A stretch of DNA of 5,197 nt, from positions 1 to 5,197 of the forward strand of contig JAIRVD010000377.1 in NCBI GenBank assembly GCA_031254075.1. The letters are read 5' to 3'. The stretch comes from Clostridiales bacterium. Its GTDB lineage: Bacteria > Bacillota > Clostridia > Lachnospirales > WQUN01. Under the pieces are notes generated by a model, which saw only the letters and a program-made list of their open reading frames with translations, had not been told where the DNA came from and made no database searches. The position numbers and the translations under genes are program-made. Below, piece by piece: positions 1 to 5,197 of this stretch (positions are counted from its first letter, which is position 1; each line of letters opens with the position of its first letter).

Positions 1-283
1 CGCAGATAATATCGTTTACGCACATCGCAACAGCGTCAATGCCTACTGTGTCGTGTTTGTCCATTGCGAATGCCAACATAACCTTTGTGCCGACGCTGTC
101 CGTTCCGCTTACCAAAACAGGCTCGTCATATTTATAACCCGCCAATTCAAACAGTCCGCCAAAACCGCCAAGCCCGCCGAGCACACCGGGAATTTTCGTC
201 CTTTCAACATGCTTTTTTATGCGCTCAACAGCCTCATAGCCGGCGTGAATATCCACGCCGGCGTTTTTATAATTAACAGACAT
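1..283 (-). CDS. purM: Phosphoribosylformylglycinamidine cyclo-ligase (AIR synthetase) PurM, N-terminal part, cut by window edge
   Basis: PurM uses ATP to close the imidazole ring of FGAM, giving AIR (step 5 of purine synthesis), in the cytoplasm; the family is a homodimer. Only the first 94 codons are present and the gene continues beyond base 1. The ATG at 281-283 begins [18 protein letters not shown]. The visible part carries typical PurM blocks: KNAGVDI at residues 6-12, the glycine-rich [16 protein letters not shown] at 32-47, VLVSGTD followed by VGTK at 56-67, KHDTVGID at 76-83 and AMCVND at 86-91. One residue is odd: Ser63 stands where PurM and its relatives normally have Gly in the D-G-V-G-T-K loop, codon AGC against an expected GGC. 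The start lies one base after the purF stop and has a strong Shine-Dalgarno inside the end of purF, so it is the fifth visible gene of the operon. Identity is certain; activity of the complete protein cannot be judged. Confidence 0.97.
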   Translation of the reverse strand, partial: MSVNYKNAGVDIHAGYEAVERIKKHVERTKIPGVLGGLGGFGGLFELAGYKYDEPVLVSGTDSVGTKVMLAFAMDKHDTVGIDAVAMCVNDIIC

Positions 284-284
284 G

Positions 285-1688
285 TTAGTCCTCCTCTACT
301 TCTACTCCCGCGAAATCCTGTAAATGCGTTGGGTAATCGCCGTTAAGGCAAGCCATGCATAAGCCGCGGCATTTTCCTGCGTGTGAGATGCCGATGGCGT
401 CCGCAAGCCCTTTTTCGCTAATGAACGCGACGGAATCGGCTCCGACAAGTTCGGCAATTTGACCGACGGTGCGTTTATGTGCGATTAATTCTTTTGGAGA
501 GGGCAGGTCAATTCCGTAATAGCAGGCGTATTTAAAAAGCGGCGAAGCAATTTTCATATGTACCTCGTTCGCGCCGGCTTCTTTTAATAAATTAGCGATA
601 TGTTTAACCGTTGTTCCGCGAACAATTGAATCGTCTACCAAAACAACGGATTTTCCTTCCACAATGGAACGGACGGCGGAAAGCTTCATTTTAACGCCTT
701 GTTCGCGAAGGTTTTGCGAAGGCGCGATAAAGGTTCGTCCGATGTAGCGGTTTCTGATTAGCCCAATTTCATACGGGATGCTGAGTGCTTCCGCGTAACC
801 GATTGCGGCTGAAATGCCCGTGTCGGGCGAAGCGATGACGACGTCGGCTTTGGTGGGTGATTCTTTCGCGAGAATTCTGCCCGCGTTTTTACGCGACGTG
901 TGAACATTTACGCCTTCGATACTTGAATCCGGGCGCGAAATATATATGAATTCCATTCCGCAGACATTTAAATCTCTGTCGCTTGTGTAGAATTCCGATT
1001 TCATTCCGGTATCGTCGATTGTAACAACTTCTCCCGGTGCGACGTCGCGCACATATGTTGCGCCAACGGTGTCGAATGCGCAGGTTTCGCTTGCGACGAT
1101 GTATGAATCGCCCAGTTTTCCGATAACAAGCGGTCGCAATCCTCGGCGGTCGCGGGCGGCATACATACCGTCCTGCGTCATCACAAGCACGGCAAAACCG
1201 CCGTACACTTGCGAAAGCGCGATTTTCAATCCGTCCAAGAAGTTGGTTCGGCGCGAGCGTCTGATTATATGAGCAAGAATTTCAGAGTTGCTGTTGGTTT
1301 GAAAAATGCTGCCGTATTCTTCGAGTTTCAGACGAATGCTTTTCGAGTTTACGAATGAACCGTTGTCGCAAACGGCTAAACTGTTTGTTTCGGAATGAAA
1401 CAGCAACGGCTGTGCGGTGTGAGTTTTCGCGCCGCTTTTTGCGTACAGAACATGCGCAATTGCCGATGTTCCCGGCATATCCGCAAGCATTTCCCCCGTG
1501 AACGCTTCGGTTAAAAGTCCGTCGCCTTTTTTGCGCGTAAGAGTGTCGCCGTTTTTCACAACAATGCCCGCGCCGTCCTGCCCGCGATGCTGAATGCTGT
1601 GCAATCCGTAATACGCAAGCCGTGCGGCTTCGTCATGTTTCCAAATTCCGAACAGACCGCACTCGTGATTTATTGATTTATCAGGCAT
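285..1688 (-). CDS. purF: Amidophosphoribosyltransferase PurF (Fe-S, Bacillus type) with altered glutamine-binding site
   Basis: PurF makes 5-phosphoribosylamine from PRPP, the committed first step of purine synthesis, normally with ammonia from glutamine. The 467 residues match the usual length. Residues 1-9 look like the propeptide that is removed to expose the nucleophile Cys10 (ECGLFGIW). The Ntn glutaminase domain spans about 10-240 and keeps HRGQDGAGI (34-42) and Asn109-Gly110. The phosphoribosyltransferase domain has the PRPP loop [13 protein letters not shown] at 348-360. Four cysteines align with the B. subtilis 4Fe-4S ligands: 243, 389, 444 and 447. The odd part is the glutamine pocket. 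Leu81 replaces the Arg of HVRY (E. coli Arg73), Lys84 replaces the Thr three residues later, Asn134 replaces the Asp of SDSE (E. coli Asp127), and the AHNGNL block reads CDNGSF. Reduced or absent glutamine use is inferred; ammonia-dependent activity remains plausible. The start overlaps the purL end by 19 bases and has its own Shine-Dalgarno. Confidence 0.97.
   Translation of the reverse strand: MPDKSINHECGLFGIWKHDEAARLAYYGLHSIQHRGQDGAGIVVKNGDTLTRKKGDGLLTEAFTGEMLADMPGTSAIAHVLYAKSGAKTHTAQPLLFHSETNSLAVCDNGSFVNSKSIRLKLEEYGSIFQTNSNSEILAHIIRRSRRTNFLDGLKIALSQVYGGFAVLVMTQDGMYAARDRRGLRPLVIGKLGDSYIVASETCAFDTVGATYVRDVAPGEVVTIDDTGMKSEFYTSDRDLNVCGMEFIYISRPDSSIEGVNVHTSRKNAGRILAKESPTKADVVIASPDTGISAAIGYAEALSIPYEIGLIRNRYIGRTFIAPSQNLREQGVKMKLSAVRSIVEGKSVVLVDDSIVRGTTVKHIANLLKEAGANEVHMKIASPLFKYACYYGIDLPSPKELIAHKRTVGQIAELVGADSVAFISEKGLADAIGISHAGKCRGLCMACLNGDYPTHLQDFAGVEVEED
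290..295 (-). promoter_or_regulatory. Ribosome binding site of purM
   Basis: AGGAGG on the minus strand, six bases before the purM ATG, lies within the last codons of purF. It supports the ATG at 281-283 as the start and implies that purM is translated efficiently from the shared transcript. Confidence 0.85.
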
Positions 1689-3892
1689 TCAATGGTTCCT
1701 CCCCAAATGTCGTGCATAATTTTTGCGGGCAGATTTATTAATGTTTCGCCGTTTATTTCGGCAGAAAAATTTCCGCTGCTCGTAACACTTCCGATTGGCT
1801 TAATGCCCGCGAGTTCTTCAAACGCGACGGCGTTTTTCGGCGAAACGCTTAAAACAAAACGCGATTGGCTTTCGGAAAAAAGAAGTGCGGTAGGATTATC
1901 GGATGTCGCAAAAATTTCCGCCCCGAGCGCAAACGAATTTTTTCCGTAATCGGAAGAAATCAAGCATTCCGCAATCGCGACGGCAAGCCCGCCCTCCGAA
2001 ATATCATGCGCCGACGCGATTAAGTTTTTTTGAATCGCGTCAAGCACGATGTCGGCGATTCGTTTTTCTTCATTTAAATTGATATTCGGCGGTGCGCCGA
2101 AAATTTTTCCATGCGTCATTTTTTGCAATTCACTTCCGCCGAATTCGGCAAAAGTTTCGCCGATTACATAAATTAAATCGCCTGCGTTTTTGAATTTCTG
2201 CGTGGTGATATGCGACAAGTCGTCGATTAAACCGACCATTCCGATAATTGGCGTCGGATAAATCGCGGTAACGCCGCGTTCATTGTACAACGAAACGTTG
2301 CCTCCGATTACGGGTGTGTCAAAAATGACACATGCATCAGAAATTCCTTCGGCGGATTTTTCTATTTGCCAAAAAATTTCCGGGTTTTCGGGCGAGCCGA
2401 AATTTAAATTATCGGTAACGGCAAGCGGAACGCCTCCACTCGCGACAATATTTCTCACGGCTTCGGCAACGGCGATTTTTCCGCCGACAAACGGGTCAAG
2501 ATAAACATAGCGGCTGTTGCAATCGGTGGTCATCGCAATCGCCTTATTTTCGGCAACACGAATTACGCCGCTGTCCGAGCCCGGACCGACAACGGTGTTC
2601 GCGCGCGCCATGAAATCGTATTGCTCGTAAACCCAACGCTTGCTCGCAATCGTCGGTTGCGCTAAAAGCCCGAGCAAAGTTTTATTAAAATCGTCAACGG
2701 TAATCGACGCATCCATCGAATTTAATTCACGGTAATACGCCGCTTCGCGTGACGGTTTTTGATATTCCGGAGCGGCTTTCGCAAGCGCGTCGGCGGGGAC
2801 TTCCGCCGCAAGTTCGCCTTTATGAAAAATTTTCATCAACCCGTCGTCGGTGACTTTTCCGACAACGACCGCGTTTAAATCATATTTTGCAAACATTTCC
2901 GCGATTTCATTTTCGCGTCCTTGTTTCACGACGAGCAGCATTCGTTCCTGCGATTCGGAAAGCATCATGTCATACGCGGTCATGTTTTTGTCGCGTTGCG
3001 GAACAGTGTCGAGATATAATTCGATGCCGGTGCCGCCCTTAGACGCCATTTCGCATGACGACGAAATCAATCCCGCCGCGCCCATATCCTGAATTCCGAC
3101 TACCGCGGGGTTTTTCATGACTTCAAGAAATGCTTCGATAAGCAGTTTTTCCAAAAACGGGTCGCCCGCTTGAACATCGGGACGCGATTTATCGGAATCA
3201 TCCGCAAGCTCGGTGCTTGCGAACGTTGCGCCGTGAATGCCGTCGCGTCCGGTTGCCGCGCCTACATACATAACGGAATTTCCGATTCCCGTCGCGATGC
3301 CCTTTTTAATTCCGTGATGCTTGATTAAGCCGACGCCCATTGCGTTGACAAGCGGATTCGACGCATAGCACGGGTCAAATTGAATTTCGCCGCCTACTGT
3401 CGGAACGCCGACAATATTTCCGTAGCCCGCGATTCCCGATATTACTTCTTCGAATAAATATTTTGTTCGTGCATTGTCAAGTTCGCCGAAACGGAGCGAA
3501 TTTAAACAAGCAACGGGTCTTGCGCCCATGCTGAAAATATCGCGCAAAATTCCGCCGACACCCGTTGCCGCGCCTTCGTATGGTTCGACTGCCGACGGAT
3601 GATTATGGCTTTCAATTTTAAATACGACGGCAAGCCCGTCGCCGATATCCACGACGCCTGCGCCTTCGCCCGGTCCCTGTAAGACGCGCTCGCCCTTTGT
3701 CGGAAATTTCCTCAGCACGGGTTTTGAATTTTTATATGAACAATGTTCGCTCCACATTACGGAAAAAAGCCCGATTTCGGTGTAATTCGGCAAACGCCCC
3801 AGAATATTTTCCACCATGGAAAATTCTTCGTCTGTCATGCCCATTTGCGCGTAAAGTTTTTTTTCGCGAATGTCATTTGCTGTAGGTAACAT
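1670..3892 (-). CDS. purL: Phosphoribosylformylglycinamidine synthase, synthetase subunit PurL (small form)
   Basis: PurL is the ATP-dependent subunit of FGAM synthase. It converts FGAR and ammonia to FGAM (step 4), receiving ammonia from PurQ in a complex held by PurS. At 740 residues it has the length of the small Bacillus-type PurL and lacks the fused glutaminase of the large proteobacterial form. Conserved blocks run in order: [13 protein letters not shown] at 46-58 with His50; KIESHNHPS at 92-100; [10 protein letters not shown] at 105-114; [10 protein letters not shown] at 266-275; LSESQERML at 311-319; GPGSDSG at 436-442; [10 protein letters not shown] at 493-502; [16 protein letters not shown] at 627-642; and [11 protein letters not shown] at 670-680. 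No truncation or missing key residue is seen, in contrast with its partner PurQ. The start overlaps the purQ stop by one base (TAATG), which implies translational coupling, and the 3' end overlaps purF. Function is assigned with high confidence. Confidence 0.98.
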   Translation of the reverse strand: MLPTANDIREKKLYAQMGMTDEEFSMVENILGRLPNYTEIGLFSVMWSEHCSYKNSKPVLRKFPTKGERVLQGPGEGAGVVDIGDGLAVVFKIESHNHPSAVEPYEGAATGVGGILRDIFSMGARPVACLNSLRFGELDNARTKYLFEEVISGIAGYGNIVGVPTVGGEIQFDPCYASNPLVNAMGVGLIKHHGIKKGIATGIGNSVMYVGAATGRDGIHGATFASTELADDSDKSRPDVQAGDPFLEKLLIEAFLEVMKNPAVVGIQDMGAAGLISSSCEMASKGGTGIELYLDTVPQRDKNMTAYDMMLSESQERMLLVVKQGRENEIAEMFAKYDLNAVVVGKVTDDGLMKIFHKGELAAEVPADALAKAAPEYQKPSREAAYYRELNSMDASITVDDFNKTLLGLLAQPTIASKRWVYEQYDFMARANTVVGPGSDSGVIRVAENKAIAMTTDCNSRYVYLDPFVGGKIAVAEAVRNIVASGGVPLAVTDNLNFGSPENPEIFWQIEKSAEGISDACVIFDTPVIGGNVSLYNERGVTAIYPTPIIGMVGLIDDLSHITTQKFKNAGDLIYVIGETFAEFGGSELQKMTHGKIFGAPPNINLNEEKRIADIVLDAIQKNLIASAHDISEGGLAVAIAECLISSDYGKNSFALGAEIFATSDNPTALLFSESQSRFVLSVSPKNAVAFEELAGIKPIGSVTSSGNFSAEINGETLINLPAKIMHDIWGGTIECLINQ
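1698..1702 (-). promoter_or_regulatory. Ribosome binding site of purF, inside purL
   Basis: GGAGG on the minus strand lies nine bases before the purF ATG and within the last codons of purL (the WGGT region). It decides the purF start at 1688 and gives the nine-residue propeptide before Cys10. Confidence 0.85.
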
Positions 3893-4548
3893 TAATTAGC
3901 CGCCCCCTGCCGAGCAGAGCAGTTTTTGCTCTGATGATTTTTAAGTATGGATTCAAACAGCCTCAGCCCGTCCGTGCTGCCGAGAATTTTATCAACGGCG
4001 CGTTCGGGATACGGCATCATGCCGAGAACATTTCCGTTTTCGTTGATGATTCCCGCGATGCCGCCGTCGGATTCGTATGAAAAAATTATTCGGCTTTTGT
4101 CTGTTTCCTCGAAGTGATAATTACCCTCCGTGTGCGCAACGGGAATTTTTATGCTTTCGCCGATTTCGAAAAGATTAGTAAACGGCGTATTATTGTCTTC
4201 TACAATTAAATTGGTGTAGCGGCACGAAAATTTTATGCTGCGATTGCGCAGAAACCCGCCCGGCAACAAGCCGATTTCCGTTAAGACCTGAAAGCCGTTG
4301 CCGACGCCGAGAATTAATTTTCCTTCATCCGCCGCCTTTTTTACTGCCGGAATAATAGCAGAATGCGCCGCCAAAGCGCCGCATCTCAAATAATCCCCGT
4401 AAGAACTTCCGCCGGGAAGAAAAATAACATCGTAGCCGCTTAACGATGTTTCGTTATGCCAAACATTTACCATTCCGCAGTCGAGAAGGTCCCGAACCGC
4501 AAATATCTCAGTTCCCGAACCCGGGAATATTATCACCGCGCACCTCAT
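3892..4548 (-). CDS. purQ: PurQ, glutaminase subunit of FGAM synthase, lacking the catalytic Cys and His
   Basis: PurQ is the class I (triad) glutamine amidotransferase that normally supplies ammonia to PurL. At 218 residues it is full length or nearly so (B. subtilis about 227). Typical PurQ blocks are present: AVIIFPGS at 4-11, WHNETSL at 30-36, [15 protein letters not shown] at 44-58, [14 protein letters not shown] at 84-97, IPVAHTEGN at 135-143 and [15 protein letters not shown] at 172-186. The striking point is the catalytic triad. The nucleophile elbow normally reads GVCNGFQ but here reads GVGNGFQ, with Gly83 (GGC) for Cys. The triad His of MMPHPER is Tyr180 (TAT); only the Glu182 partner remains. 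The usual GSNCD near the N-terminus is GSGTE. Each triad change is one base from the normal codon. The frame is open and conserved elsewhere, so this is not an ordinary pseudogene. A glutaminase-dead structural partner of PurL is inferred. The start overlaps the purS stop by four bases (ATGA). Confidence 0.95.
   Translation of the reverse strand: MRCAVIIFPGSGTEIFAVRDLLDCGMVNVWHNETSLSGYDVIFLPGGSSYGDYLRCGALAAHSAIIPAVKKAADEGKLILGVGNGFQVLTEIGLLPGGFLRNRSIKFSCRYTNLIVEDNNTPFTNLFEIGESIKIPVAHTEGNYHFEETDKSRIIFSYESDGGIAGIINENGNVLGMMPYPERAVDKILGSTDGLRLFESILKNHQSKNCSARQGAAN
3903..3908 (-). promoter_or_regulatory. Weak ribosome binding site of purL
   Basis: AGGGGG on the minus strand, ten bases before the purL ATG, lies in the last codons of purQ. 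It is a poor match to AGGAGG, so purL translation probably depends partly on ribosomes finishing purQ at the TAATG junction. Confidence 0.5.
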
Positions 4549-4784
4549 TTACCCGGCTCCATTTCGATGCGGAAGTCTTCCATTACATAATTGGCTAAAA
4601 GCTTTTCGCACATTTCCGTCACGCGCGATTCATCGCCGCCGTCCATTGTTATTTCAATAAATTTTCCGATGCGAACGTTTTGCACTTCGTCGAAACCGAG
4701 TTTATGCAGACCTGTCGTCACGGCTTTGCCCTGCGGGTCTAAAATGCTTTCTCGCAATGTTACATATACTTTCGCCTTTTGCAT
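4545..4784 (-). CDS. purS: FGAM synthase subunit PurS
   Basis: PurS is a small cytoplasmic protein with no enzymatic activity of its own. It bridges PurQ and PurL in the Bacillus-type FGAM synthase complex and is needed for ammonia transfer between them. The 79 residues fit the family (about 80-85). Recognisable blocks are KVYVTLRESILDPQGKAV at 5-22, VQNVRIGKFIEI at 34-45 and EMCEKLLANYVMEDF at 57-71, the last matching the CEKLLAN-x-VIEDY region of B. subtilis PurS. It is the first gene of the operon, 24 bases downstream of the predicted transcription start, and has the strongest Shine-Dalgarno in the window. Its stop overlaps the purQ start by four bases. No unusual residue is seen. Its conservation suggests that the PurS-PurQ-PurL assembly still forms even though PurQ seems unable to hydrolyse glutamine. 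Confidence 0.97.
   Translation of the reverse strand: MQKAKVYVTLRESILDPQGKAVTTGLHKLGFDEVQNVRIGKFIEITMDGGDESRVTEMCEKLLANYVMEDFRIEMEPGK
4557..4560 (-). promoter_or_regulatory. Ribosome binding site of purQ
   Basis: GGAG on the minus strand lies eight bases before the purQ ATG, inside the last codons of purS. With the ATGA overlap it supports the start at 4548. Confidence 0.7.
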
Positions 4785-4794
4785 TTTTTTTCAT

Positions 4795-4800
4795 CCTCCT
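4795..4800 (-). promoter_or_regulatory. Ribosome binding site of purS
   Basis: AGGAGG on the minus strand lies ten bases before the purS ATG. The spacer is mostly A and ends in a run of eight A that includes the A of the start codon. Another ATG directly abuts the AGGAGG, but it is too close to be used and opens only a short frame. Confidence 0.85.
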
Positions 4801-4814
4801 TTTCTCCCGAAAAC

Positions 4815-4843
4815 ATTATACTGATTTAAAAAATATTTTCCAA
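4815..4843 (-). promoter_or_regulatory. Sigma-A-type promoter of the pur operon
   Basis: On the minus strand TTGGAA (4838-4843, four of six to TTGACA) and TATAAT (4815-4820, perfect) are separated by exactly 17 bases. The region is AT-rich and lies just upstream of purS. The start point would be near the G at 4808, leaving an untranslated leader of about 24 bases. That is too short for a purine riboswitch or an attenuator. No sequence like the B. subtilis PurR box (CCGAAC core) was found nearby, so control of this promoter is unknown. Confidence 0.8.
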
Positions 4844-4897
4844 GGTATTTTCAGACAAACAAAAACATATTTCCGTATAATTTTTCATAGTATAAAT

Positions 4898-5197
4898 TTA
4901 CCATAGAATCACCGCCAGTAACAAACCCCCTAAAACCCCCAGGTGACGGTACATTTTTTTATTTTTATCGCAATGGGTTTGTAAATCGGATACTTTTGTA
5001 TCTATGTAGCGCAGGGTTAACTGTATGGCGTTAATTTGCATCTGTTTATCCAGATAACCCAGGGTTTTACCCAGGCTTTCCAGCGCGGCAAAGTCCTCTT
5101 CGGCCAGTTGGGTTTGGTCTTTAAATGCGTCTACGGCCTGTTTCCATAAGCCGTCGGCGGATGTTTCGCTTTTTTCACCCAACGCTTCCGAAAACCG
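4898..5197 (-). CDS. spoIIIAB: Stage III sporulation protein SpoIIIAB, C-terminal part, cut by window edge
   Basis: SpoIIIAB is a membrane protein of the SpoIIIA-SpoIIQ channel between mother cell and forespore; its cytoplasmic domain is known to resemble a GspF-type secretion component. The last 99 codons are visible and the frame is open to the right edge. The TTG at 5180-5182 is therefore probably an internal Leu (FSEALGEK) and not a start. Family features are the helical segment with EEDFAALESLGKTLGYLD, a QMQINAIQLTLRYID segment, a charged KNKKMYR stretch and a terminal hydrophobic helix LGVLGGLLLAVILW. That end matches the usual SpoIIIAB C-terminus. Normally spoIIIAC follows within a few bases; here 113 bases follow and then purS. 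Leu codons are mostly CTG (about half of 16), unlike the mixed Leu codons of the pur genes. The identification rests on the C-terminal pattern and is good but not absolute. Confidence 0.85.
   Translation of the reverse strand, partial: RFSEALGEKSETSADGLWKQAVDAFKDQTQLAEEDFAALESLGKTLGYLDKQMQINAIQLTLRYIDTKVSDLQTHCDKNKKMYRHLGVLGGLLLAVILW

Larger units (their letters stand above)
4785..4897. other. Intergenic region between spoIIIAB and purS
   Basis: This AT-rich stretch of 113 bases holds the pur promoter, short leader and purS Shine-Dalgarno. The part just after the spoIIIAB stop (about 4850-4897) shows no GC-rich hairpin followed by T residues, so no intrinsic terminator for spoIIIAB can be supported. 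No spoIIIAC start or RNA gene is present. An AT-only imperfect inverted repeat (AAAATA, ten bases, TATTTT; 4830-4851) overlaps the -35 element and is of doubtful meaning. Confidence 0.7.

Noticed and set aside
53..346. Plus-strand open frame of 97 codons across the purM start, with shorter ones opposite purF, purL and purS
   Set aside because: They lie wholly or mostly antisense to clearly conserved pur genes, resemble no known protein and have no supporting ribosome binding site. They are by-products of the coding strand's composition.
3892..4548. purQ as a pseudogene
   Set aside because: The frame is intact, the length is normal, both overlaps with its neighbours are kept and most PurQ motifs are conserved. 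Loss of catalytic residues alone suggests loss of glutaminase activity and not of the protein.
4792..4794. Alternative ATG directly after the AGGAGG upstream of purS
   Set aside because: It has no spacing from the Shine-Dalgarno, is out of frame with purS and opens only about 30 codons. The ATG at 4782-4784 gives the conserved PurS N-terminus.
4830..4851. Inverted repeat AAAATA - ten bases - TATTTT overlapping the -35 element, as an operator
   Set aside because: The arms are short and made only of A and T in an AT-rich region, so chance is a sufficient explanation. No known repressor site is matched.
4888..4893. TATACT on the minus strand just after the spoIIIAB stop, as a second -10 element
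   Set aside because: The position 17 bases upstream reads TGGCGG, a poor -35 hexamer. The TTGGAA/TATAAT pair downstream is far better.
4898..5182. SpoIIIAB-like frame as a complete 94-residue protein starting at the TTG at 5182
   Set aside because: The frame stays open to the window edge and the preceding residues (RFSEA) continue the family pattern, so the TTG is most likely an internal Leu and the gene is cut by the edge.
1..5197. CRISPR array, transposon, tRNA or rRNA
   Set aside because: No spaced direct repeats, transposase-like frame, terminal inverted repeats or RNA gene pattern was seen; almost the whole window is coding.

Overview
The window is one strand of a Bacillota-type (Firmicutes) de novo purine operon, read entirely on the minus strand in the order purS - purQ - purL - purF - purM (purM runs off the left edge). 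At the right edge, on the same strand, is the C-terminal part of a sporulation gene, spoIIIAB. The pur proteins resemble the Bacillus subtilis ones in length, motifs and gene order. Examples are a small separate PurL with PurS and PurQ partners, and a PurF with a propeptide and Fe-S cysteines. Together with spoIIIAB this points to an endospore-forming lineage, or one descended from spore formers. The habitat cannot be read from the sequence.

Layout from the operon start (right to left): the spoIIIAB 3' end (4898-5197); a 113-bp AT-rich intergenic region (4785-4897) with a good sigma-A-type promoter (TTGGAA, 17 bp, TATAAT) and a strong Shine-Dalgarno; purS (4545-4784); purQ (3892-4548); purL (1670-3892); purF (285-1688); the first 94 codons of purM (1-283). 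The genes overlap by 4, 1 and 19 bases or are 1 base apart, so the set should be one translationally coupled transcript. PurS, PurQ and PurL form the FGAM synthase complex (step 4), PurF makes phosphoribosylamine (step 1) and PurM closes the imidazole ring (step 5).

The most remarkable point is that both glutamine-using enzymes have altered glutaminase sites while the rest of each protein is well conserved. PurQ has Gly83 where the nucleophilic Cys should be (LGVGNGFQ instead of LGVCNGFQ) and Tyr180 where the catalytic His should be (MMPYPER instead of MMPHPER). PurF keeps its N-terminal Cys but has Leu81 for the glutamine-binding Arg (HVLY instead of HVRY) and Asn134 for the glutamine-binding Asp (SNSE instead of SDSE), with further changes in the surrounding motifs. 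The synthetase and phosphoribosyltransferase motifs are intact. The simplest hypothesis is a purine operon that takes free ammonia rather than glutamine at both amination steps. This is inference from sequence and has not been tested.

Secondary oddities are that spoIIIAB is followed by the pur operon and not by spoIIIAC, that codon choice seems to change across that junction, that the leader is too short for a purine riboswitch, and that the usual upstream genes purEKBC are absent here.
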